24,429 nt of DNA from positions 1-24,429 of the forward strand of contig CANNUR010000019.1 of the NCBI GenBank assembly GCA_947523045.1, given 5' to 3'. Position 1 is the first letter of the stretch, and every line of letters begins with the position of its first letter. The DNA is from an uncultured Prosthecobacter sp. (lineage in GTDB: Bacteria; Verrucomicrobiota; Verrucomicrobiia; Verrucomicrobiales; Verrucomicrobiaceae). Shown in pieces: positions 1 to 8,461 of this stretch. The notes below the pieces were generated by a model that was given only the letters and a program-made list of their open reading frames with translations, was not told the origin of the DNA and ran no database searches. Both the position numbers and the translations under genes were made by a program.

Positions 1-912
1 GGGCAGGGGGTAGTAGCCGTCCTTGAGCACGACTTGCTGGCCGTCGCGGCTGTGGATGAAGCGGATGAACTCGCGCGTGGCCGGGTCGAGCGGGCGCCCC
101 GGCTGCTTGTTGAGGTAGATGACCAGGAAGCGGGCGAGCGGGTAACGGCCGTTGATGCAGTTCTCGTAGCTGGGCTCGGCGAAGTCCGCAGGGGTTTCGC
201 CCACGGGCAGCACGCGCACGCCGGAGGTGCGGTAGCCGATGCCGGTGTAGCCGAGTGCGTAGGGATCCGCGCCGACGGCCTGGACGACCGAGGAAGAACC
301 GGGCTGCTCCTTGACGTGGTTTTTGAAGTCGCCGCGGCCGAGCACATGCTCCTTGAAAAAGCCGTAGGTGCCGGAGGCGCTGTTGCGGCCGTACAGCGAC
401 ACCGGCCGGCCGGTCCAGGGCGTCACGCCGAGTTGGCCCCAGTCGCGCAGATCGGCGGGCGCGCCGAGCCGGCGGGTCGAGGAAAAGGCCGCGTCGAGTT
501 CGGCCAGGGTCAGGCCGCTCACCGGGTTGTCCTTGTGGACGAAGACGGCGAGGGCGTCGACCGCCACGCGCACGGCGAGTGGCGGGTAACCAAATTTCTT
601 TTCGAAGGCGTGGATCTCCTCGCGTTTCATGTCGCGGCTCATCGGGCCGAGCTGGCAGGTGCCGGCGATGAGGGCGGGTGGAGCGGTGGCGGAGCCCTTG
701 CCCTCGACCTGCAAACGAACGTTTGGGTAGCGCGCCTTGAAGCCCTCGGCCCACAGGGTCATGAGGTTGTTGAGGGTATCCGAACCGACCGAGATGATGC
801 CGCCTGACACGCCATCGACGCGTTGGTAGGCGGGGATGGCGGGATCGATCTCGACGGCCGGCGCAGCCGCGAACGGCGCGCAGAGCAGCAGGGCGAGATG
901 GAGGCGGTGCAT
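1..912 (-). CDS. pstS: Phosphate ABC transporter substrate-binding protein PstS (3' end outside window)
   Basis: This is the periplasmic phosphate-binding protein that delivers orthophosphate to the PstCA permease. Reading from the ATG at 912, the frame stays open for 304 codons to the window edge. Residues 1 to about 19 form a signal peptide (MHRLHLALLLCAPFAAAP). The ligand-binding signatures of the family are visible: SVGSDTLNN near residue 42, GKGSATAPPAL near residue 72, MSRDM near residue 90, and RNSASGTYGFF in the middle. The visible end, DGYYPLP, is close to the usual PstS C-terminus, so only a few residues should be missing. It is divergent from pstB, 82 bases away. In most genomes pstS, pstC, pstA and pstB are collinear, so pstC and pstA may lie to the left on this strand. 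I saw no convincing Pho box in the gap. The family assignment is firm. Confidence 0.93.
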   Translation of the reverse strand, partial: MHRLHLALLLCAPFAAAPAVEIDPAIPAYQRVDGVSGGIISVGSDTLNNLMTLWAEGFKARYPNVRLQVEGKGSATAPPALIAGTCQLGPMSRDMKREEIHAFEKKFGYPPLAVRVAVDALAVFVHKDNPVSGLTLAELDAAFSSTRRLGAPADLRDWGQLGVTPWTGRPVSLYGRNSASGTYGFFKEHVLGRGDFKNHVKEQPGSSSVVQAVGADPYALGYTGIGYRTSGVRVLPVGETPADFAEPSYENCINGRYPLARFLVIYLNKQPGRPLDPATREFIRFIHSRDGQQVVLKDGYYPLP

Positions 913-994
913 GGGCATCTGATGCCCGCTCCCGGTGGTCCTGACAAGAAGGAAGGTTGCGCGCCGCCATGCTGGCGCGACAATGCCGCGCCGC

Positions 995-1786
995 ATGGCC
1001 GATTCCGTTCCCAGTCCCGCCGCCGATCCGTCCGTCTCCATCCGGGTGCGCGACTTGGACTTTTTCTATGGTGCGCAGCCGGCATTGTTGGGGGTCAGCC
1101 TGGATGTGCCGCGGCGGTGCGCCACCGCCTTCATCGGTCCGTCCGGCTGCGGCAAATCGACCCTGCTGCGCTGCTTCAACCGCATGAACGACCGCATTGA
1201 GGGAGCGGCCATCCGCCGCGGCCGAATCGAAATCGAGGGCTGCGATGTGAGTGATCCCGGCCTCGATGTCGTGCGCCTGCGCCGCGAGGTCGGCATGGTC
1301 TTCCAGCGCTCGAACCCCTTCCCGGGAAGCCTTTATGACAACGTCGCCTACGGCCTGCGCCTGCAGGGCGAGAGACGCCGTGACCGGCTCGATCACGCCG
1401 TCGAGCAGAGCCTGCGCGCGGCCGGGCTCTGGGACGAGGTGAAGGACCAGCTGTCGGCGCCTGCCGGTGGCCTCTCCGGGGGGCAGCAGCAGCGCCTGTG
1501 CATCGCCCGGGCCATTGCCCTGAAGCCGCGGGTGCTGCTCATGGACGAGCCCTGTTCCGCGCTCGATCCCCTGGCCAGCGCGCGCATTGAGGATTTGATT
1601 CAGGAGCTCAAGCGCGAGTACACCCTGGTCATCGTCACCCACAACCTGCAGCAGGCGATGCGCACCGCGGACTTCACCGCCTTCTTCTGCGCCGGCCGGC
1701 TGGTCGAGTTCCGCGACACCCTGGGCTTTTTCGAGCAGCCCTTCGAAAAACTCAGCCGCGACTTCATCACCGGGCGCTTCGCCTGA
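995..1786 (+). CDS. pstB: Phosphate ABC transporter ATP-binding protein PstB
   Basis: This is the cytoplasmic ATPase of the high-affinity phosphate transporter PstSCAB. With the start at 995 it has 263 residues, close to the usual length of about 257. Walker A GPSGCGKST is at residues 48-56, the ABC signature LSGGQQQ begins at residue 160, and Walker B with catalytic glutamate (LLMDEPCSALDP) has D184 and E185. The Q-loop stretch GMVFQRSNPFPGSLYDN and the C-terminal DFITGRF are typical of PstB. The frame also opens earlier, at a GTG at 935 and an ATG at 983. I chose 995 because family similarity begins just after MADSVPSP and the upstream residues are basic and unlike PstB. No strong ribosome binding site decides between 983 and 995. 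It is divergent from pstS and not followed by other pst genes. Confidence 0.93.
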   Translation: MADSVPSPAADPSVSIRVRDLDFFYGAQPALLGVSLDVPRRCATAFIGPSGCGKSTLLRCFNRMNDRIEGAAIRRGRIEIEGCDVSDPGLDVVRLRREVGMVFQRSNPFPGSLYDNVAYGLRLQGERRRDRLDHAVEQSLRAAGLWDEVKDQLSAPAGGLSGGQQQRLCIARAIALKPRVLLMDEPCSALDPLASARIEDLIQELKREYTLVIVTHNLQQAMRTADFTAFFCAGRLVEFRDTLGFFEQPFEKLSRDFITGRFA

Positions 1787-1799
1787 AACAGCGAAATTT

Positions 1800-1849
1800 C
1801 GGTGACCGGCAACCCAACGCCCCGTTAGGAGTTTCAGTTCCTGTCACCG
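1800..1849 (+). repeat. Inverted repeat in the leader before the redox fusion gene
   Basis: CGGTGAC at 1800-1806 is matched exactly by GTCACCG at 1843-1849, with a 36-base loop that contains a purine-rich TTAGGAG (about 1826-1832). The right arm ends four bases before the ATG at 1854. It could be an RNA fold that controls translation, an operator, or chance; no poly-T follows it. Confidence 0.3.
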
Positions 1850-1853
1850 TCTC

Positions 1854-3857
1854 ATGAAACGCCTGCTGCCTGCGCTCCTTGTCGCCCTGCCGATTGCCGC
1901 CCAGATGCCTTCCGTGGAGCAGCGATTCCGCGCCCTTGACCGCGACGCGGACGGTGTCGTTACCGAGGCCGAATTGCCGCAAAAAGCCTGGCACCGGCTG
2001 CTCGATGCCGATCGCGACGGCCGCATCACCCTGGCGGAGGCGCAGGCCGGGGCCGCGCGCCTGCGCGGTGCGCGCGGCCTGGAGGCCGCGGCGGCATCCG
2101 AGGTTCAGGAAGCACCGCCGCTGCAGGAGGCGCCCACTGTGTTGAAGGCCGCCGAGCACGGCATTGGCCGGCGGCTGCCCGATCTGGCCCTGCGCGAGCT
2201 TGAGGGGCGTGAGGCTGTACTGTCGGCGCGGTTGCTAGGGGTACGCGGACTGGTGCTCGTCTTCTTTGGTGCCACCTGTCCGATCAGCGGCAAGCTCGGC
2301 CCTGAACTGGCCCGGCTGGAAAAGCAGTTCGAGGCGCAAGGCCTGCGTCTGCTGCTGGTCTGCCCCGTGGCGGCGGAGTCGGCGGCGGACATTCGCACCT
2401 TCATCTCGGCCCACGGACTCACATCACCGGTGGTGCACGATCGCGACGGTGCGCTTGCCGCGGCCCTGGCGGCAACGACGACCACCGAGTGTTTCCTCGT
2501 CGATGCCGCCCGCACGCTGGTGTACCGCGGCGCGGTCAATGACCAGTACGGGCTTGGCTACGCGAAGGACGCAGCGAGCCGGCATTACCTGCGCGAGGCG
2601 GTGGCCGCCCTGCTCAGTGGTGATGCCCCGGAGGTGGCCGCGACGACGGCACCCGGCTGTGCGCTCGATCAACGGCCCACAGTTGCGCCGGCCGAGGCGG
2701 TGGGCCTGACCTACCACCATCAGATCGAGCGCATCCTGCAGGCCCATTGCGTGGAGTGCCATCGCCGCGATGGCGTGGGGCCCTTCAGTTTGGAAACCTA
2801 CGAGGATGTCGTCGAAAACGCCGGCATGATGCGTCGCCAGATCGAGCGCGGTGTCATGCCGCCCTGGTTCGCCGCGCCGCCGCCGCACGGCGATGCTTCG
2901 CCGTGGAGCAACGACGCCGCCCTGCCGGAGCGCGACAAGGTCGAGCTGCTCGCCTGGCTGGCTGGCGACCGCCCGCGCGGCAACCCGGCCGACGCGCCGT
3001 TGCCGCGCCGGTTTCCGGCCGAGTGGGAGCTGGGGGCGCCGGATGCCATCGTGCAGTTGACCGCACCGATTGCCATCAAGGCCGAGGGCACCATGCCCTA
3101 CCAGTTTGTCACCGTGCCGACCGACTTCGCCGAGGATCGCTGGGTGCGCGCCTACGAGATCCTGCCGACTGACCGCAGCGTCGTGCATCACGTCATTGTC
3201 CAGGTCCATGAAAAGGGCGCGCGGGTGCGCGACCGTGGCGAGGGCTCGGAGGGTTACTGGGCCGCCTACGTGCCCGGCAACACCCATCATGCCTACCCGT
3301 CCGGCTTCGCCAAAAAGCTGCCGGCGGGTGCCACGGTCAGCTTCCAGATCCACTACACGCCCAACGGTCGCGCCACCCGCGACCAGCTGCGGCTCGGACT
3401 GCATTTCGCCAAGGAACCGCCGCGCTATGTGGTCCACACCGCGGCGGTCGCCCACGCGCGTCTCAACATCCCGCCGCATGCGGCCCGGCATGTCGAGGTC
3501 AAGGAGCAGGCGGTGCCGTTTCCCATGAACCTCACCGGGCTGATGGCGCACATGCATGTCCGCGGCCGGGCCTTCAAGTTCGAGGTGCTGCCGCCGGGTG
3601 GCGGCGAACCGGAGGTGCTGCTCGACATTCCGCGCTACGACTTCAACTGGCAGCTGCGCTACGACTACGCCCAGCCAAAGTTCCTGCCCGCCGGCAGTCG
3701 CGTGCGCCTGACCGCGGTGTTCGACAACAGCGCCGGCAACCCCGCCAACCCCGACCCGGACAAAACCGTGCGCTGGGGACCGCAGACCTACGACGAGATG
3801 ATGATCGGCTACTTCGAGTACTTCACGCCGCGCAAGGATGATGTGGCGATGGAGTGA
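1854..3857 (+). CDS. Secreted EF-hand / redoxin / cytochrome c / PHM-like copper monooxygenase fusion protein
   Basis: A 667-residue exported redox protein of unknown substrate. Residues 1-17 are a signal peptide. Two EF-hand loops lie at 29-40 (DRDADGVVTEAE) and 51-62 (DADRDGRITLAE). A thioredoxin-fold redoxin domain spans about 105-255, with active-site-like TCPIS and C142. A single haem c site, C299-V-E-C302-H303, follows, with M335 in GVMPPWF as a candidate axial ligand. The C-terminal half, about 385-662, resembles copper type II ascorbate-dependent monooxygenases (the peptidylglycine hydroxylating, or PHM, fold). H445 and H446, with H500, would be the first copper site; H566, H568 and M649 or M650 the second. 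Ligands of both sites appear present. Similar architectures are known in Planctomycetes and Verrucomicrobia but, as far as I know, without an assigned function. It converges on recG with 12 bases between stops. Confidence 0.85.
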   Translation: MKRLLPALLVALPIAAQMPSVEQRFRALDRDADGVVTEAELPQKAWHRLLDADRDGRITLAEAQAGAARLRGARGLEAAAASEVQEAPPLQEAPTVLKAAEHGIGRRLPDLALRELEGREAVLSARLLGVRGLVLVFFGATCPISGKLGPELARLEKQFEAQGLRLLLVCPVAAESAADIRTFISAHGLTSPVVHDRDGALAAALAATTTTECFLVDAARTLVYRGAVNDQYGLGYAKDAASRHYLREAVAALLSGDAPEVAATTAPGCALDQRPTVAPAEAVGLTYHHQIERILQAHCVECHRRDGVGPFSLETYEDVVENAGMMRRQIERGVMPPWFAAPPPHGDASPWSNDAALPERDKVELLAWLAGDRPRGNPADAPLPRRFPAEWELGAPDAIVQLTAPIAIKAEGTMPYQFVTVPTDFAEDRWVRAYEILPTDRSVVHHVIVQVHEKGARVRDRGEGSEGYWAAYVPGNTHHAYPSGFAKKLPAGATVSFQIHYTPNGRATRDQLRLGLHFAKEPPRYVVHTAAVAHARLNIPPHAARHVEVKEQAVPFPMNLTGLMAHMHVRGRAFKFEVLPPGGGEPEVLLDIPRYDFNWQLRYDYAQPKFLPAGSRVRLTAVFDNSAGNPANPDPDKTVRWGPQTYDEMMIGYFEYFTPRKDDVAME

Positions 3858-3869
3858 GCGCGCGCAGCC

Positions 3870-5942
3870 TCACTGCATCACCGCCCGCGGGGTGTCGTCG
3901 CCAAAGACAAAGGCGCGCACGCCGGCAAAGCGCGGTGCTTGCAGCTGGGGGTCGGCATCGAGGGCCTTTTCCGCCAGCCGGCGCGCCAGGCGGACGAGGC
4001 GGGTGTCGGCCAGCATCTCCGCAAACTGCAGCGGCGCCTGGCCGCTCTGAGCGCGGCCGAGCAGGTCGCCCGGGCCGCGCCGGCGCAGGTCCTCCTCGGA
4101 GATGCGGAAACCGTCGTCGGTCTGTTCCAGAATGGCCAGCCGTTCCTTCGCCTCGTCGTCGCCGTCCTTGACGAAAAGCACGCAGTAGGAGGCGTGCGGA
4201 CCGCGGCCGACGCGGCCGCGCAGCTGGTGCAGCTGGGCGAGGCCGAAGCGTTCGGCGTGATGGATGAACATGACGCTGGCGTTGGGCACGTCGACACCGA
4301 CCTCAATGACGGTCGTCGAGACCAGCGCCTCGATCCGCCCGGCGCGGAAGTCGCGCATGACCTGCTCCTTTTCCTCGGCGCTCATGCGGCCGTGCAGCAG
4401 GCCGGTCTGGAAATGCGGCAACCGTTTCGTCCATTCGGCGCAGCCCTTGGTGACCGCGGTGACGTCGAGTTTTTCCGATTCCTCGATGAGTGGGTAGACC
4501 AGGTAAGCTTGGCGACCCTGTTCGAGCTGTTCGAGCAGGAACTTTGCCGCCTCGTCCTGCTTCGCCGCCGGGCGCACGCGCGTGACGACCTTGCCGCGAG
4601 CCCGCGGCCGCTCGTCGATCGTTGAGACATCGAGGTCGCCGTAGATCGTCAGTGTCAGCGTGCGCGGGATGGGGGTGGCGGTCATCACCAGCACGTCGGG
4701 GGTACGGCCCTTCTGGATCAGGCGCGCGCGCTGGGCGACGCCAAACTTGTGCTGCTCGTCGATCACCACCAGGCCGAGGTTGTGCAGCAGGTCCTCGTCG
4801 TGCAGCAGGGCGTGCGTGCCGATGACGACGTCGGCGCGGCGGTCGGAGAAGAAGCCCGCGCCGTCGTCCGAGCGCGCGGCAGTGCGCAGGGCGACGCCGA
4901 GGCCGAGGGGTTCCAGCCAGGCCTGGGCGGTGCGGAAATGCTGTTCGGCGAGGATTTGTGTGGGGGCCATGAGGGCGGCCTGACGGCCGTTCTCGACGGC
5001 ACCGAGCATGGCCGCCAGTGCGACCACGGTCTTGCCGCTGCCGACATCGCCGTGGAGCAGGCGGTTCATCGGTGACGGCGAAGCCATGTCGCGGCGGATC
5101 TCCTCCAAGCAGCGCTGCTGCGCGCCGGTGAGCGGGAAGGGCAGGGCTGTTTCGAAGCGCGCCGCCAGTTCACCGGCCGGCTGGGCGATGCCGCCGGACG
5201 CGGTGAGCGCGCGCCGGCGCCGGACCACACGCAGTTGGTAGCCGTAAAATTCCTCGAGGGCGAGGTAGCGGCGCGCGGTGGCCAGTTCCTCGGGGCCGTT
5301 CGCAAAGTGGACGGCGCGCAGGGCGCGCGCGCGGTTCCAGCCGGCGAACTCGCTGTCTGCCCGCGGCACCGGCAGCAGGTCCGGGGTGAAGTCCGGCTCC
5401 AGCGACTGGAACACGTGCCAGGCTGCGGTGCGCAGGGCTTTTTGGGTGATGCCGGCGCGCAGGCGGTACACCGGGGTCAGACGGCCGGTGTGGATGCCCG
5501 GCTCGTCTTCGCCGCCGAGCACCTCATACTCGGGATGGTCCATCGACAGGCGTCCCTTGAACTCCTTGATGCGGCCGAAGACGGCGAGTTCCTGGCCCTC
5601 GGCGATGACGCGGCTGAGGAAGGCCATGTTCCACCAGCGCAGGGTCAGTTGCGCACCGAGGGGGCCGCCGGCCAGGGGTTCCACCTGCGCCTCGAAGACG
5701 CCCGCGCCGCGGCGGCGACCGAAGAAACGGCCGCTTGCCTTGAGCACGCGTACCTGATGACAGACCGGTTCCAGCCCGGGTTGAAAGACCGCGGCACCGG
5801 CCTGGCGGCGGTCCTCGTGACGGAAGGGCAGCCATTCGACGACCTGAGCGACGCGGTCGACGCCTTCCTTGGCGAGCGACTTCAGCACGCGCGGCGGCTG
5901 GCCGGGCACGGTGTTGAGCGGGGCATCCAGGGGGAGGGGCAT
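3870..5942 (-). CDS. recG: ATP-dependent DNA helicase RecG
   Basis: RecG is the double-stranded DNA translocase that remodels stalled forks and branched DNA. Counting from the ATG at 5942 it has 690 residues, close to the E. coli length of 693. The N-terminal wedge/OB domain begins with PLNTVPGQPPRVLKSLAKEG. The helicase core carries Walker A GDVGSGKT (residues 298-305), DEQH (395-398), TATPIPRT (421-428) and motif VI QLRGRVGRG (574 onward). The C-terminal RRRGPGDLLGRAQSG and LADT stretches are RecG hallmarks. An in-frame ATG at 5981 would add 13 residues (MPEERAPGKFFRT); neither start has a clear ribosome binding site. I prefer 5942 on family length, which leaves a 68-base shared promoter gap with the divergent gene at 6011. 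No motif appears damaged. Confidence 0.96.
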   Translation of the reverse strand: MPLPLDAPLNTVPGQPPRVLKSLAKEGVDRVAQVVEWLPFRHEDRRQAGAAVFQPGLEPVCHQVRVLKASGRFFGRRRGAGVFEAQVEPLAGGPLGAQLTLRWWNMAFLSRVIAEGQELAVFGRIKEFKGRLSMDHPEYEVLGGEDEPGIHTGRLTPVYRLRAGITQKALRTAAWHVFQSLEPDFTPDLLPVPRADSEFAGWNRARALRAVHFANGPEELATARRYLALEEFYGYQLRVVRRRRALTASGGIAQPAGELAARFETALPFPLTGAQQRCLEEIRRDMASPSPMNRLLHGDVGSGKTVVALAAMLGAVENGRQAALMAPTQILAEQHFRTAQAWLEPLGLGVALRTAARSDDGAGFFSDRRADVVIGTHALLHDEDLLHNLGLVVIDEQHKFGVAQRARLIQKGRTPDVLVMTATPIPRTLTLTIYGDLDVSTIDERPRARGKVVTRVRPAAKQDEAAKFLLEQLEQGRQAYLVYPLIEESEKLDVTAVTKGCAEWTKRLPHFQTGLLHGRMSAEEKEQVMRDFRAGRIEALVSTTVIEVGVDVPNASVMFIHHAERFGLAQLHQLRGRVGRGPHASYCVLFVKDGDDEAKERLAILEQTDDGFRISEEDLRRRGPGDLLGRAQSGQAPLQFAEMLADTRLVRLARRLAEKALDADPQLQAPRFAGVRAFVFGDDTPRAVMQ

Positions 5943-6010
5943 GGTGCGGAAAAACTTTCCCGGAGCCCTCTCTTCCGGCATTTTGAGGCTGCCTTCAACG
6001 TCTTCTCCAC

Positions 6011-6952
6011 ATGAGCACCGGCCTTTTTCAGGATCCTGTCTTTGCCGCCCATGACACGGGCCCGGGGCATCCCGAGAGCCCTGCGCGCCACGCCGCCGTC
6101 ACCCGTGCGTTGGCCGAGGCCGGGCTGACGGAGCGGCTGCCGGCCCTGCCCTCAAGGCCGGCCGAATGGACGGAACTGGAACGCTGCCACCCGCGCCGCT
6201 ACCTCGAACTCGTGCGCCGGGAGACCGCTGCCGGCCACGGCACCCTGAGCACGGGCGACACCCAGTTTGGCCCGCGCTCCCTGGAGGCCGCGCTGCACGC
6301 GGTCGGCGGCGTGCTGGGGGCGGTTGACGCGGTCATGACCGGCGTGCATCGGCGCGCCTTCTGCGCCGTGCGCCCGCCCGGGCATCATGCCCGCGCCGAG
6401 CAGGGCATGGGCTTCTGCTTCTTCAACAACGTCGCCCTCGGCGCCCGCCACGCGCAGCGCCGGCACGGCGCGGACAAGATCGCCATCGTCGACTGGGATG
6501 TGCACCACGGCAACGGCACTCAGGACCTCTTCTACGACGATGGCAGCGTGTTGTTCTTCAGCACCCATCAGTCGCCCTGGTACCCCTTCACCGGCGACGC
6601 GGCCGAGACTGGCGAGGGCAGGGGGCGAGGCACGACCCTCAACTGCCCGCTGGCCGCCGGCGCCGGCATTCAGGAAATCGGTGCCGCCTTCGAGGAGCGA
6701 CTGCTGCCCGCCCTCGAGGCGTTCAAACCCGATCTCATCCTGATTTCGGCCGGGTTTGACTCGCGTGAAAACGATCCGCTCGGCCGCTTTCGGCTCACCG
6801 ACGCCGGCTTTGTGCGCCTGACCCGGCTGCTGAGGCAGGTGGCCGACAGCCTGTGTGCAGGTCGGCTGGTTTCCGCGCTGGAGGGCGGCTATCACCTGGA
6901 CGGGCTCGCCAGGGCGGTCGCGGCGCATGTCGACGAATTGGCGGCGGACTGA
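6011..6952 (+). CDS. Histone deacetylase family protein (class II / acetylpolyamine amidohydrolase-like)
   Basis: A 313-residue zinc-dependent deacetylase of the arginase/deacetylase fold. The family active site is complete: HPESPARH at 20-27, the charge-relay pair GHH (H125, H126), zinc ligands D163 and H165 in VDWDVHHGNGT, zinc ligand D250 in SAGFD, and the catalytic-tyrosine segment EGGY at 291-294. Bacterial members act on acetylated polyamines, acetoin-related substrates or acetyl-lysine proteins; the sequence does not say which. There is no signal peptide, so it is cytoplasmic. It is divergent from recG and followed by ccoG after an 87-base gap, and there is no obvious functional link to either. 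The ATG at 6011 (MSTGLFQDPVF) matches the usual family N-terminus. Confidence 0.92.
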   Translation: MSTGLFQDPVFAAHDTGPGHPESPARHAAVTRALAEAGLTERLPALPSRPAEWTELERCHPRRYLELVRRETAAGHGTLSTGDTQFGPRSLEAALHAVGGVLGAVDAVMTGVHRRAFCAVRPPGHHARAEQGMGFCFFNNVALGARHAQRRHGADKIAIVDWDVHHGNGTQDLFYDDGSVLFFSTHQSPWYPFTGDAAETGEGRGRGTTLNCPLAAGAGIQEIGAAFEERLLPALEAFKPDLILISAGFDSRENDPLGRFRLTDAGFVRLTRLLRQVADSLCAGRLVSALEGGYHLDGLARAVAAHVDELAAD

Positions 6953-7039
6953 ACGGGCCCGAACACAAAATCCGCGCCCGAGTTCGCAATGAGGGTGGAG
7001 ATTTGCCGAGGCCGTGGTCTAGTGTGGCAAGCCGCCGCG

Positions 7040-8461
7040 ATGAATACGCCGACCCTCACGACGCTTTCCACCATCAATGCCGATGGCTCCCGGAAGTTCG
7101 TGCATCCGGCCGACGTGCAGGGACGCTTCACGCGCTGGCGCCAGTGGTCGGCCCTACTGCTGCTGGTCATTTATGTCGCCCTACCGTGGATCCCGGTCAA
7201 TGGTTTCCCGGCCGTGTTCCTCGACGTGCAGACGCGGCGCTTTCACTTCTTCGGCCTGACCCTGGCGGCGCAGGATCTGTGGGTGGGGTTCTTCCTCATC
7301 ACCGGTCTTGCCTTCGCCCTGTTTTTTGTCACCTCCCTCTTCGGGCGCGTCTGGTGCGGATGGACGTGTCCGTACACGGTGTTTCTGGAGCATGTGTACC
7401 GGCGAATTGAGCGCTGGATCGACGGCGATGCGGCGGCTCGGCGACGGCTGGAAAAAGCGCCCTGGAGAGGCGGCAAGATCGCCCGGCGCGTGTTCAAGCA
7501 CGTCCTCTTCCTGCTCGTCTCGGCGCTCATTGCCCACGTTTTCCTCAGCTACTTTGTCTCGATTCGCGGGCTCTATGCCATGATGCAGCGCTCGCCGCAG
7601 GAGCACGCGCTGGCCTTCGGGGTGGTGGTCTTTCTGACCGGCAGTTTGTACTTTTCCTTCAGCTGGTTCCGCGAGCAGTTCTGCATCATTCTCTGTCCCT
7701 ACGGGCGACTGCAGTCGGCGCTGACCGATGACCATTCCGTGGTGATCGGCTACGACAAACGCCGCGGTGAACCGCGCGGCAAGGCTGGCACGACGAGCGG
7801 TGATTGCGTCGACTGCCGTCGCTGTGTCCAGGTTTGTCCGACCGGCATCGACATCCGTCAGGGTTTGCAACTCGAGTGCATCGGTTGCGCCGCCTGTGTC
7901 GACGCCTGCGATGACATCATGCTCAAGCTCAAGCGGCCAACCGGCCTGGTGCGCTATGACTCGCATGCCGGCCTGCACGGCGGTCGCACCAAGCTGGTGC
8001 GGGCGCGCACGGTGTTTTATTCGGCCATCCTGCTCGCTGGCGCGGCCGCCTTCCTGTTTGCCGCCGCACGCATTGAGCCGTTGCGTGCCAGCGTCGTGCG
8101 CATGGTTGGTGCGCCCTACTACGTGGCCGACGGGGTGGTGCGCAACCAGTTCCTGGTGCGTGTCATCAACAAGCGCAACGCGCCCTCGACATACCGGCTT
8201 GAATTGACCGGCGCCGTGCCGCCTGGTTTGCAGGTCACCGGTGCCGAACAGGAACTGCGTCTGGAGGCGATGGGCGAGGAGCAGAAAACACTCGTTTTAT
8301 CCCTGCCCGAAGCCGGCTTCACCGGGCCGTTCAAGCTCCAGGTCAAGGTCACTGAAACCGCCAGTGGTGCCAGCATGACGACACGCGTCATGGAATTTCT
8401 TGGGCCCGATCCCCGCCTCAAATCCAATGTTCCGCTCAATCCGCGAGATTTTGTCCAGTAA
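7040..8461 (+). CDS. ccoG: Cytochrome c oxidase accessory protein CcoG (RdxA/FixG family)
   Basis: A 473-residue membrane-anchored ferredoxin-like protein. CcoG proteins are implicated in copper handling (Cu(II) reduction) during assembly of cbb3-type cytochrome oxidase. Predicted membrane segments are at about 37-54, 77-100, 153-174, 190-208 and 337-357. Conserved membrane-proximal cysteines occur in VWCGWTCPYT (C106, C110) and EQFCIILCPYGR (C215, C219). Two 4Fe-4S clusters are indicated by C256xxC259xxC262xxxC266P and C280xxC283xxC286xxxC290. The C-terminal 110 residues or so match the FixG Ig-like domain. An in-frame start at 6989 would add 17 basic residues; MNTPTLTTLSTINADGS fits the family better. 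Oxidase genes ccoNOP usually precede it but are absent here. It overlaps the next gene by 35 bases, so the group is likely co-translated. Confidence 0.95.
   Translation: MNTPTLTTLSTINADGSRKFVHPADVQGRFTRWRQWSALLLLVIYVALPWIPVNGFPAVFLDVQTRRFHFFGLTLAAQDLWVGFFLITGLAFALFFVTSLFGRVWCGWTCPYTVFLEHVYRRIERWIDGDAAARRRLEKAPWRGGKIARRVFKHVLFLLVSALIAHVFLSYFVSIRGLYAMMQRSPQEHALAFGVVVFLTGSLYFSFSWFREQFCIILCPYGRLQSALTDDHSVVIGYDKRRGEPRGKAGTTSGDCVDCRRCVQVCPTGIDIRQGLQLECIGCAACVDACDDIMLKLKRPTGLVRYDSHAGLHGGRTKLVRARTVFYSAILLAGAAAFLFAAARIEPLRASVVRMVGAPYYVADGVVRNQFLVRVINKRNAPSTYRLELTGAVPPGLQVTGAEQELRLEAMGEEQKTLVLSLPEAGFTGPFKLQVKVTETASGASMTTRVMEFLGPDPRLKSNVPLNPRDFVQ

Noticed and set aside
34..807. Long plus-strand frame over the pstS region
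   Set aside because: It is antisense to a clear pstS reading frame with a signal peptide and family motifs. High GC keeps the opposite frames open.
913..994. Pho box between pstS and pstB
   Set aside because: Only one CTGACA-like half was seen; no pair with the right 11-base spacing.
2424..3557. 377-codon minus-strand frame inside the redox fusion gene
   Set aside because: The product is a low-complexity H/R/G-rich string with no family pattern; the sense strand holds the conserved copper and haem motifs.
6953..7039. FNR-type or sigma-70 promoter before ccoG
   Set aside because: No TTGAT-N4-ATCAA site and no -35/-10 pair with acceptable spacing was found.
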